This document shows, piece after piece, positions 1 through 12,800 of a DNA stretch of 64,000 nt (within the stretch, counting starts at the first letter, position 1; each line of letters starts with the position of its first letter). The notes beneath the pieces were generated by a model that was not told the DNA's origin, ran no database searches, and saw only the letters and a program-made list of their open reading frames with translations. This stretch comes from Certhia americana (taxonomy: Eukaryota; Chordata; Aves; Passeriformes; Certhiidae), in the NCBI GenBank assembly GCA_018697195.1, contig JAGMWU010000035.1:1240001-1304000 (forward strand), written 5' to 3'. A program made the position numbers and the translations under genes.

Positions 1-3000
1 TTATCTGTACAATTCCATCATAGCTCCTGCCTGTTATGTTACACTTTTCAAAAGTGTCATTAAGCTGCTATAAAAGTCATCACAAATTGCTTTTTCCCCA
101 AAACTGATAATAGACTTACAGATCTAATTTTCAATCTCATTTCTTCATTACTTTGATTCTTAAGGAGAGTATGACATTTGCTGTCTGAATACTTTGTAGT
201 AATATCTGGCATCTCTACAGCACTTCTGTCTGAGTATCTCTGAGCTTTTAATAGGTTTGTCTTTACAGTGCCTTGAAATGATGACATATTTATTTGTCTC
301 TATTGCAGACTTTTAAAGAAATTGTCTTTATAATTTCATTGAAAAACTACAAGACTTGTTAAAAAAAATGACACAACAAAGCCTTCAGTGATGTCAAGCT
401 ACTCCATTAAAATCCTGACCCTTCACAGTACAAGAGCAAAGAACAAATGTTAAGTCTTCTGGTTTTCATTCTAATTTTTTTAGCTTCACAGACTGTCCTC
501 TACACAAAACATGAGACTGATTGACAGAAACAACTAAGCAATTGAGAAAATATCAACAAATTTTAAATTAGATATTGCATTTCATATGGCACTCACTGCT
601 AAATAAAGGAAGTTTATTTATGATGACTTATGGTGATCCCTCCTCATTTTTCACCAGTCAACATATGAACCATTTTTTGTTCATACAGGGCTTCCTATGT
701 GTCAAACATTCAGTGCTTGAAACAGGCTTTGCTAATGAACTAAGAGTATTTGTGACAAAAGCTAAGAGTAGCTTGGTTTAGAAAGTTGCTTGCAGGGTTA
801 GTGAAAGTAACATAGGAAAAGACTACAGGAGCAATGATGGGAAATCAGTGTGAAGGACAAACAGAGAGAAGAAAGAAAGTCTCTGTTTTGTTATCTCACA
901 ACCAAATTTTCCAATTAACACGCAACAAAATCCACCACCCTAGTAGCCTCTAATGATGTAGCTCACTTTCTAAGCACCTGACCAAATACTTAATTGTCCT
1001 GTCCCAGGCCAATAAAATATGGATCTTGCATCAGATTTTTTCAGCACTGATCTTCAAACACTTCACAAATGTGCTATTATGCACCACAGCCAATCCCAGA
1101 GACACAATAACTCACTCTGTTTTACCCAAAGGTCTGATGACAGAGCTAAAAATAGGGACCATGTTTCCCCAGCCCCAGATGTACTACTACCATGACACAG
1201 GGCCTGATATTTCTTTGAGAATAATCCAAATCCAAACTGACAATTAATAGTCACTTCTACTTAGACAAAGAAACCTAAACCTCTCTACACTGTCATAATA
1301 CAGGCAACCACCACAGCTCTTAAGTGCTGTGTTTCAAAACATCCAAAGAGGTCTTCAGAGCAGTTATTGAGGGTGTGCCTGTACTCTACAGCAGCAGGAC
1401 ACTTCTCAGACTAATTAGTTCTCGTGGAGCTTCCTTGCTATATTCCTTCTGAGCAAGCTCATTTCTTTTCATATCAAATTATGCACTGTAGATACAGCCT
1501 CAGACAAGTCAATTTCTCTAGTGTCCTGGGACACTAGGACATCTAGGTAAGGGACACACACTTGTGGCAAAAAGCAGTTTTAAGAAGCATTATTATGAAC
1601 AAATGCTCTCATAGTATAATCATCTGTATTTCCAGCTGACTACCGGGTTTAAATTCTTCACATATCAGAATGGATCCAAACTGAAATGGGAAAAAATGCT
1701 GTGTTCTGCTTATATCAGAAAAAGAAATACATCAATAACAGCTCAGGTGAAGTTTGGCAAGGAAGATGTGAGACTGTTTTTCTCCCCTAGTATATGGGAT
1801 GTGATTAGCTGATCTTCAGAAGAAAAGTTAGTCTGAACAACAAAAAAGCATCAAATTCCAAAAAAAGCTGCTACACTTATATTGGAAACATGCTCAAATT
1901 TGGCAATAACTTTGCCACGCACTTTTGTCTACACTGTGTTTAATGGGAGTTTTTTCTTTACAGACTCTCTTACAGCCTGAGAACCCTCAATTCCCAAGGG
2001 CCAATTCTTGATTCACCCTCTCTGCTGTCAGCAACTATCTATAGAATACAAGGTATGCATTTTTACACTACTCCAACACCAGTTTGGCACAGAAGAACTC
2101 GAGTTTAAAACTTACCTTGTCAGCAATTTATACAGTCACAGAATAGAAAGCAGCCATTTTTCAGCTGGTATAAAATGCATACACCCTCACCACCCCTGCA
2201 GGACACTACCATAAAAAAGTGCATTCTAATGGTCAAGAAACTAAATTTTCTCTCCCTCCTGCAGTATAATACACTGTATTATATTGCTTTCAACCTACCA
2301 ATTTTTTCCAGAGGATCTCTACCCTGTTCCAAGGATAGCACAAGCAGTGCTCAATGAGCATTCACTCAATACCTCATTTAAACCTCACTGTTCACAGAGT
2401 GGTATCTTTCTGTAATGTACAACATCTACATGTAGAATCATATCTGGAAAACCTCTCATTTCTCTGTTGATCAATATTAGGATCTTGAATTATTTCTTTA
2501 CAGTAACTGCTCCCTAGAACCTCCATCAGACAATTTTATGGTTCTTTTTTCAAGGTAGCAAACTGGCAGACAGTGCTGTGCATCAGGATTGCCCATAATT
2601 AGAGATGGTTGACTTGAAATACTTTGGGTCCCTCTTCAGAGGATAAAGCAATTAAACAGCACTTTGTCAGTACAAAGTACAACTTCAATCTCTTTCAGCG
2701 CTATCATGTGTTTTCAAAGCTGACATTAATCGGTCCCGAGAGCCTGAACTCAGAAAATGAGAAGTTCACAACTAATGGCCATATTTAAAACATGTGGTTG
2801 AAGTGAACCACCCAACTCCTGAACACAGGAGTTCTAAGGCTGAACTAAGGTTTGCCTTTAACCCTTCAGAAAAGCATCCAACATCCCCACGTGTAAATCC
2901 CATATGTCAATGTCAATTCCCTCCTTTCTTCACCTACCAGGTCTCCCCCACCTTCAGCAGTTATGAGGAAGCAAATCTGAGGAAAACATGCTCATTAATT

Positions 3001-3728
3001 AGCACTGCTGGATTAATTTCCAAAATGCCATTTACTTGACCTTCCTGAAAACAGCAAGTACTTTGTGGATAAAGAAAGAGTCTGAAATTACACCAGAATA
3101 TGCTATTTTAAGGCAGAAATTTATCATGACCAAACTGAGTTTACTCCAGCAACTTCTATTCCAGCATCTCCTACCTGTTGGGAACTTTGCATTGCATCAC
3201 TGTCAGAGAACTTTATGTTCCCTGAATTTTCACTTCCTGCAGTCTCAAATAACAATATAAGATTTAAATCCATGTTTGTATTGCCATGTCACTCGCTACA
3301 TCTGCAGCTTCAAGTTTGAGAAATTCCTACTACAGGACCTCTTAATACTGAACACAACCAAAGAATCTCTGTAAGGGCACAACTTCACTGCAAACCTATT
3401 GTCTATACAATAAATTCAACACAGCACAGGAACATTATAGGTTTAGGACTTACAGTGCAACAACCACCAGAAGTCTCCCAACACTAACTTCTATCAGAAA
3501 CCTTTGCATCACCTCAGAAAAGTGAGTTTCTTTCAGTTTCACCTATGCCAGCACATAACATATCACTATTTTCCTTGTTTGACACCTAGACAACACTCAA
3601 GCCTTAATTCCAGAATGCTTTACAAGCCACAACAGCATCACATTTCTGTCTGTACTTTGCCACTTGAGTTCATCATAAATAAGTACTTGTGTGAATGCCT
3701 GTTTAAAAAAGCCAAAATGCAAACTCAC
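1..3728 (-). other. SLC10A7: SLC10A7 intron 4 (partial)
   Basis: AT-rich intron running off the left edge. No further SLC10A7 exon, RNA gene or recognisable mobile element was seen. It contains a perfect 20-bp palindromic element at 1518-1537 and a BRN3-consensus-like site at 2990-2999. Confidence 0.8.
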
Positions 3729-3804
3729 CTCATTCCCACCAACAGCTTTGGTTAAAATTACAGCAGAAGACACGGGAGGTGGCATGCATCCCACTGTCTG
3801 CAAG
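3729..3804 (-). CDS. SLC10A7: SLC10A7 coding exon 4 (last exon in window)
   Basis: A 76-nt exon with acceptor TGTTTTCAG and donor GTGAGT. One base completes codon 107 (Gly), then 25 codons run from [10 protein letters not shown] to TKAVGGNE (residues 108-132). The GCMPPPVSS motif is highly conserved in the family and lies in a transport-core helix. The exon ends in phase 0, so the next exon should begin with the AAAIF... segment, outside the window. Confidence 0.95.
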
Positions 3805-6800
3805 CTGAAAACAACAAAAAGAATGTTACATTCCTTACAGGAGGCAAACACTAAGTAACTTACAACTTTAAAATACCAAATAGCCAAGTAGAAAGTCTCA
3901 TCACCTGTGCAGAACAATCAGTTTCCAATCAGTTAAGGCCCTGCACTAGGAAGGGCATTCCTGCTGGCAGCATTTCTATGCCATCTCTCACCAATCACCA
4001 GGGTGAAGAGCCATGTCACCATGTATAAAGCACAAACACTTCACCTCTCTGTGACTCCACTTCCCAAATTGTAGTACTGTAGCTCTCATTGACAAAGATC
4101 TCTACATATCTAACACAGACTTCCAGATAAAATCACCCGACTGCCATCAAATCATCAACAGCTTTCTCTTGCACTTTAGAAATCCAAGATACTCTATTAA
4201 TGTTGTCATTTGTTGGCATTGTTTGTGCAGCAAAATTATTGATGTGTACAGTAAATGCTGTTGCAAAGTAAGAAAAAAGTGGTGACCTCTTCTTTGTTTT
4301 CAAGGACAGTCCACAAAACCACCCCACAAAAAATTACAATTAAATTTGGGGCTAAGTAAAATAGGTCTTCTGAGGAAAAATTGTGTTGACTTGGAAGGGA
4401 CAGTAATGCATGGAATAAAATAGACTGCAAAATCCCCAAAAGTGTGGACTCTACATATGATTTCAAGTATTGGAGCTTGAGATTCTAATTCAGAACAATC
4501 AATTACTAGTGGTGAACTACTTTGCATTCATAACCATGTCAGCAGAACCCCTGAGAAAGGCAGCGTCAAAAAGCTGCAGCAAACAGAAGTATTAAATCCA
4601 GGCACCAGGGTGCACATTACAGTGCAATTGATATGCTGCAAATATAAAAAAATAGCTAAAAGAGAAGAAACAGGTAAGTGACAATGACAGCATTCCCTTT
4701 GTCAGCTACAGACACTGGGGGAAAGGAAAGAGGCAACCAAAGTAAGCATTTTATAAATCCAACCAAAAGGTGCCAAGCACCACCTTGGAAGCACAGAGCA
4801 CCTTCAGCTTATAGTAAAATAAGCTATGGCAGCAGAGAGTTGTCAGCATATGGCAGAAAAAGCTCATATTGAAAAGAAAAGAAATACAGGAAAAAGATAT
4901 GGTGCAGGAAAGTTTGGAAACACAGAGGAAAATATACAGCAGACAAACACATGACAATTCTGATGTCCATCCCCTACACTGTGATACTGTTGTTTCTCTT
5001 CTATGTGGCAGTCAGCTCCTCGAACTTCTCACCTGCTCTAATGAGGAATGGATTAAGTACATTGTTATCCAGAGAGGTACAAAATGTGTGCAAGGGCATT
5101 CATCTCAGCTGGCAGGGATTTTCCATACTATAAGGGAAAGATTTAATCATACAATCTCAGTTAGCCCTCTCAAACTGAAAATAATACATTTTGGATTAAA
5201 AATAAAAATCCCTATCAAGCAATATTACTCTTAAAAAACCTGGTACCTACTAAATGGACATACTTTTAATTGAGTGTATTGAAACATGCATCTGTGAACC
5301 TTGTTTTCCATTTGTATCAACTACACAATTCTACCAATATACAAATAGATTCCCCTAATGCCCAGCGAACTACTAGAATGAATATATTCCACTGGATCCA
5401 CATGCTATGAGTACTAACATCAGGGATCCAAACACTTGCTGTTCTGCTGATAACACTACAGCAGCACCGAGTAACTGAGTAGCAGGGTCTGAAGTCACAA
5501 GTTTTAGATGTGAAAGTTCCAAAGTCATCTTATACCCAATCTTTGCATCTCCTGCCTTATCACCTGTGCTGTAAATGCTATATGCTAAAAGTGGAGAAGA
5601 GGTGAATCTGTGCATACATTAATAACCTGATTCATGCTCCCTTTCAAATAGATGTTGTCAATGCAAAACCTAGTCAGCTAACAAAAAAATTAACTTACAA
5701 GATGTTTTGGAGGATGTCAGTTTCTCTATTTTATAAATTTCAAAATAATTGCAAAGCAACAAACCTCCCAATATCATCCCAGACAGAGAGGGAGGAAAGA
5801 ATAAAAACCCCACTCAGCTGTAGAAACACAGGTAAAAAGCTGGTACCACCCAAATCTGCCTCTCAAATAATACTTACAGCAAAACAGAACAGTAGAGGGG
5901 ATGGGAGAATCTGCCATACATTTGATGCAAGATGGAAAAGGTTCTGTTGTCTGTGCCCTTCAGGCATAACCTTGTGTAGGGAGCAGTGGAGAACTGAAGT
6001 GCTCAGGGGAGCCAGCCTGCCAAAGGGTGCTGCATGCCCTTGGGAGCACCTGCCTGTTTTTCCAGGCCTTTCTGAGGGCTATCATCCAGCCTCCACTACG
6101 TGCTGTGCTGAATGTGTGATAAGGAAGTAACTTGGCCAAAACATGTCTTGTTCCCTTCGGTACTTTTGTATTTCTAAGGGAATAAAAACTACAGCTTTGG
6201 GGCATTAGGGTGAACTTTTGTTTACACAGAGCTGCCACAGCACAGTCCCTCCCGTCAGCTCCTCACACACACACAGAGACCTGCTTTGAAATCTATTATT
6301 CTAGAATTAGGACAGAGCTCAGTGTCTTCTGCACCTGCATCACACTGTACAGCTCCCAGTGCAGTGGCTACTGCTCTGAGTGTGCCCTGAACTGCACCCC
6401 AACTAAACCACCTTCATTAAACTCCTCAATCTGATCATTCTTCCAATGAAACCTCAATACAAGAGAGTCACTACACTAAAAGATGGAACAGCCAAATCAG
6501 AAGCAGTACTCAATGACCAAGTGCTTGAAAGGCAGGTTGAAGCAAACAGAAGTACAGCAGCTCACTAATAAAACACAGACACACTCATGACAAAAGCCTG
6601 GTTTAGGCTCCACGTTTAGAGAGATGAATGCACAAGTACTTCTTTTCTTTGCAAAAATACATACATCACTTCATCCCATGCTTTATAAATAGTTTTACAA
6701 GTGTGCATGCAGATACATACAATTATACTTGTGCATGCAACAGATCATGTCACTGAAGTACTAAGAACCAAAGTTGCATAAGACTCATGAGAAATATGGA

Positions 6801-9800
6801 ATGAGAAGTGCTTCATGGAACCAAAAACACCACAAAGATCTCTTTCACCTTGCACCTCAGAAACTGAAACTCCATGGATTAGGAAGGAATTCTGGCTACT
6901 TCGGAAAATCACATATCTGTTCTACTTGAGAAAACATTTTTAAATTATTTTACTTTAAACAATACTACAAATAGCTAAATGCAAATGAACATCATATAGC
7001 AATCTTGTTATTTCCTTGCTTTACTGACACTGTTAAGCAAAAGAGTGTTAACTTTTAATTGATGTTGTCTCAATGTCACCTTTTCACTATCATTTGGACC
7101 AATTCACACCTGATGGAGCACCAGGAGAAGCCTCTTACAAACAAAATTAAATGCTCCTTTAGGTTTAAGCCTGGTAGAAACATAAATATGAACAGCTTTT
7201 TCATTAAACTTTTAAGACAAGGAACTCCCCAAGCAATGTTTTACCAAGCAGCAAGAAACAATGGGGATTCTTTCAGTAGTTTTCTGAAATAATTGATTTT
7301 TGCATTCAAACATTCCAGTATACCTGCATGGCACTAAGTATTGACCTCCCATTCCAAAAAAACTTAACTCTTTTTTTATTTTACATAGCATCTATCCCTA
7401 GTACACCATTAATGCAGCTTTGCACATTGGCAGTGTACGCCCACAACTTAAAACACAGTTTTCATGGTAACTTAGTTTCTGCTCATCACAAAGTTCTTGT
7501 CCTACAAAAATTTAACTTTTTTTTCCCCATAATTTCATTGGAAGCAGATACTGAACCCATGCAAGAAATCCTCGAAACAAACTACCTAAAAACAGAGGAC
7601 CAGTATGTGGACCAGCACGTTAATGGACAAGAACTTACAAAAATGTGAGACCTCATTACCCAAGTGTCCATTTTGTGACCACTTTAAGGTGTACCTTTTA
7701 ATAAATACCTACTTTATCCTTTGCCCTTTCTAGTCTCTGTTCCAGGTCAGCCTCCAGAAGGCATCAACATACCACATATTTATTCAGTGATTTATGCTTT
7801 TCCTTCAGCATTTCTTTTCTTTTCTCCCCACCTTCCTTGAGACCACACACATCACTTTAGCTGTGTTTTGTGAAACAGAAAGCTAACCTGTTGCAACCTC
7901 CCTACACAAGACTGTCCAGACTTTCTAAAAATGAGACCAGGTTCCTGAAGGGATAATCTTGTGCATGTACTTTGTTTTCAACAGCAAGGTGCTGGACCAC
8001 AAAAAACAACCAACAAAATCTGTTCACAATACAACAAAACACCAGTTGCAGGATAAGCAGCCCTTTAAGACGACAAGCTACAAATATATTTCGCTCCATT
8101 ATGCTTAAACATACCCTTTCAAAAGCCATTCATTTATAGGTGTGATTGATAACAGCTGAAGAAAGACCCATATTGCTGTTGGGAAGAACACAAGTGTAAA
8201 AATCTGGACAAAAAGGTGTAGTTTCACATGCATCAAAGCACTTGTCAGCTCCTGCAAAAGAAAAAGAAGAGAGGAAGTTGCAGTCATAACAGCTGAAGTA
8301 AGATCACGTTTGTGCTTTTAAAACTAGGATCAGCTTTATAATACAAAAGGAGTGCCTGTCGAAAAGGCACCTTTAGGGATCATCTGATCTCCTCTTTAAT
8401 AATGAAGTACATCCAGACAACACAAAAGCTGTCTGCTCCTGGGCATCTTTCCAGAAGAATTGTCCACCACTCCAATAATAGTGTAGCTCTCAGAACAGCA
8501 GCTTTTCAGCAGGCAGGCTGTGCACTTTGTCACAGCTTCAAAATCTGTGTTAACTGCACTGATGGCTGTTTACTTTACTGACTTTTGATACCAAGAGGCA
8601 TGAAATCTTGTAGTGAGCACATGCTTTCAGGCTCCTCTGTCTAAAGAGAGCCACAAAATGTGATTCTCATTTCTACTAAAAAAAAAAAAAAAAGTATGTT
8701 TATGGATGTTTATATAAAAGCATACATTTGTGGTGTTAGTGGTTTTTTTTGTGCTTGTTATTTTTTCCTTAAAAGCAAAGTAATCTGTAGCAGACTTTGA
8801 TTATTTATTGTATCAACAGATAGGAAATTTATAGGAAAAAAATTTGGCTGATGAAGAAAAACAAAGGAAGAATACCAAGTAACAAGCTAAAAATTGTTAA
8901 GCTATAAATTTCAGAGAAATAAAGCGTAAAGCACCACTAGAGACTCAAGAAACAACAAAGAAAAAATTAATTTTAAACAGTGTAAGAGCACTCTAGAGAG
9001 GTGATCAAGTACCCTTAAAGAAAAAAAACTCTCCAGCTAGCTCTGTCTCTCTCTGTTTCTGCCTTTTTAGGCATTTCAAGGACCTTCTATGCAGGTTTTG
9101 AGTACAAAGAAAGAGCCTTGTACTCTCTGTACATTTCAACTCATTTCAGATCTTGCAGATTGAGAATAAAAATTCCTCTTCCTTTCTCTCACAGTAACTT
9201 GCACTCTTTTCAAGTAAACAATGCAAAAGAACTGATGGCACTCTTATGCAAAATCTAATTTGCTGGGATTTTCAGCTGACACTCCAGATGCATTAAACAT
9301 ATATATCTATATATAGATAGATAGATATCTCTCACATACAGAAATACCCTTTTAATTTCATATTTTTACAATTGGAAAATGCCTCAGAACCAGAGGGTTT
9401 TAAGAAGACTCTGTGATACTTCCAAAAGCAAAACCCAAGACAAAAAGAAAGCCTTGCTGTAACTTCCAGGGAGCAAGGAAGGTGATACAACACAGCCAAC
9501 CTACTGTATGGAGGAATGCTGTATTAATGGAACAAATCTTTGCAGATCTAAATTATCAGTCTTGAAAATGTTTCCAGCAATTGCCATTGAGAATAGTAAC
9601 AGTTATTTAGAAGTTATTATAATAGTATGCCTTAGACTGTATGATCACAGAATAAACGCTGAGACAAACAGCCTTCACTCTCTTAAAAAATTTACAAGGG
9701 CTTGTCCAAAAATACATCTGCCACCACAAACAAGTTGCTAGTTATGACTCTGTTTCTGCACAGAACAGGTTACCTTGTCTCCTCCAGTATTTCACACCCT

Positions 9801-12800
9801 TTAGGGAGCTTATCCCAGCCTCTCCCAGGCTGCTGTGGGTCCCTGTTGCCATCCAGCCAAGCTTCTGATAGTCACAGCTGGACTCCCCTGAGCACATACC
9901 CACACAGAGCAAACAGTGTTTTCAGTGGCTTGCCAAAATCCTCCCTGGAATGGATAACTCAAGGATGTGATTTAATTTCTGGGGCCCTATGGGAGGTATT
10001 TGCTTTAAAAGAGCAAGCTATCCAGTCACTGCAAACTGAAATAGCATTATATTAAGGTGGAATCAAATGTTCTTGTCAGAGAACACAGAGTATTTCTACA
10101 AATGTAAGAGGACCTTGGTCACCTCTGGTTCTGAAAGTGTAACAAGGCCATGCACAGACAGGCTTACCTTGAATGCTGCCAATTATTCTGTAAAATGCTT
10201 TCTGAACATGTTAGCAAAATTTTTTGAGCGTGCATTTACACAGCAGACTAAACCAGAAGGGTAACCTTAAAAGAGCATCAGTTTTTTCTAATTTGATCAG
10301 ATTTATCAGAAGGCCTCTGTTAACACATAAACTTTTCATCCCATCATAAAGCATACCAAACACTAGTTTCCATCTAACTAATACATTACCTAAGGTAGAA
10401 CAGCTGATACACAGGTCAAGAACAAATAAAGCCAAAAGCAGAAACCATATACTTTGCAATCCAATAAAAAGGCATATACAGTAATAATACCACAAACTTT
10501 ACGTTGTGCCTTAAACACCTAAAACATGCCTCAAAGTATTTTAATAAAAACATGACCTGGCCACCAACACATATAAGGATTGTTTTTAATATACACTTTA
10601 GAAAGTAGTAGCACAAGGTACAATGTGAGAAATTATTTTCTTCCTCTGTCTTCTACCCCTATGGCAGAAATTCAGGAAAGGCCTAGCTTCTTCATGAAGC
10701 AGAAATCTGGATAACAGCACCAGCCCTAACTGCTGCTCCCAAAACAATCTGAGATCAGCTACCTGGACACAAACATTGCCTCCTGTAAAAGCTTCATTTA
10801 CATCAACATATTTCTTTTAGTAACACAGATGGAAAAAGGTAACATAAGTTCAAAGTAAGATATGACACACTGCCCAGAAAACTGTCAGTCACATCACCTT
10901 AACTGGAAGAAGTCAGATGTAAGCTGGTGTGGAAAATCGAATCAAGACTTTGACAATGCTACTGTTATCTCTCACAGCTGCATTACAAAAACAAGATTAC
11001 AAGGATACAAACTAGTGAAAGGGAAAGAAATTCTACTTTTTTTTTTTTCTCTGCATACAGATTCCTAAGCCTAAAAGAGGAAAACTCCAATCTATTAATA
11101 CTTTTCTTCTCCATGGAAGAGAGTGTCTCTCCACAGCATATTCCCATTAGGATTAGTTACCATCCCAGGCAAACAGATAATATGATTCTTCCTGTCTCCC
11201 CATAAGGCTGCTACAGAACTGACTGAAGTTACCCAGTTCACTTACATTGTGTCCTGGCAGAACTAGGGGTCCTAGTTCCAGAACTGCCAGGGGACAGCAA
11301 AGGAGAGGGTAGCCATCAATTCAAACACCTCCTCCACTTCAAAGTTCACCACTATAATCGTGATACAGGTGGAGAGACTTTGCTGTTGAATGCACAGTGT
11401 TCACTCAAATCCCAGTTCACCAGGAGATAACTGGACAAAATTGTGATGATTCTTTCAGACATTAGTATCATGCAATTTATGAATAGTATCCTCTGTTAGC
11501 CAACAGCATAAAGGAATCAGAAAAGTAGACTAGCAGAGAAGTGCAGTGTTTCATTTCAACTCTGGCTGTGCCTTCTCTTCTTGGCACAAAGCCATCATTT
11601 GCTTTCTCCATGATTCCTTTATGTGCCCCTTCATCTCTTCTGAATCCCAGACTGTGCCTCTTTGAATAACATGTGACACAAAGTTTTAAACAAATCCCAG
11701 TGCCTGTGATATGCACCAGAGTGTAGGCACCTCAAAACCACCTGTCCACAACAAAATCCTATGGGAAAAGGTAGCCAAGACTTTGCACTTGTATATTGAC
11801 ATTGTATTTGCATAGGAGCCCTTTTGTGCTGATCCTAGCTGCTGTCCTGGCCCTACCAAACAAGGTAACTTAAAGCCACCAGGTCTTTCTTTCCATCAAT
11901 CCAGCTGCATCTCACCCTGATTTGGGTTTGGGACACAATCAGGGTGTAGATCCAGTCTCCAAATTGTGCTCATCACTTCCATTTAAAGCTGTGCAGAGAC
12001 AAACCACCCACGAAGGAGTGACATTTATTCACACTATCCTTATCATCGTCATTACTTTGTGAAGTACTTTCTGAATCAAGGATGTTTGTTCCTTAAACAT
12101 CTTACATATATCTTCTCTTGCTAGCCATCCTCCCAGCATCACCACCACCATTCCAATTACATTCACATCCAAGCACAAGGAACATAAAATTTTTTAGAGC
12201 ACAACAGGAATGAAGCAATGAGAAATTACAGTACCTCAGTTTTTAAGGAGAGTCCACTGTTAAAGAATATAGCTGAAACGGCAATGTAAGTTATGGTAAT
12301 TTCTGGTTTCAGGGGTCCTAAAAAATACAGACACAGAGAACAAAGTGAACTACAGTCAAAAGGAGAATGATATGCATATACTACATCAGAGTAAATGAGA
12401 ATACTTAAAAAAATACCTGGAGAAAGTCTAATCAGTAAAGTCTCTAATTAAAAAAATGGCATTTCTATCAAGTTACAGAAAGCATGCTATTCATTTTTAA
12501 ATAAAAGTAAACCAGTAAGTGCAGAGTGAGTTATGTCATCGTACAAATTTGACTTCCATGATTAGAGGACACTGGGAAATCGCAGGTAAATTCTGGAAAT
12601 TTGAAAATGGGGAGTCTTTCACAATTCTGCCCTCAGAGTATCCCTACTCTACATCAGCAAACTCAAACCATACACTCAAATAAATATTAGCCAGTACCTT
12701 CACAGGACCAATGACATCCCTCACACATCTACTCTCACTTCTTGCCATACAATACACACACCTGTCTGGCTGCCTGCACAGAAGAACCCAAATCACACCT

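Noticed and set aside
2101..2214. A possible SLC10A7 exon before a GTAAGT-like donor at about 2114 (minus strand)
   Set aside because: Translation of the preceding bases does not match the AAAIFNSAF... segment expected after exon 4.
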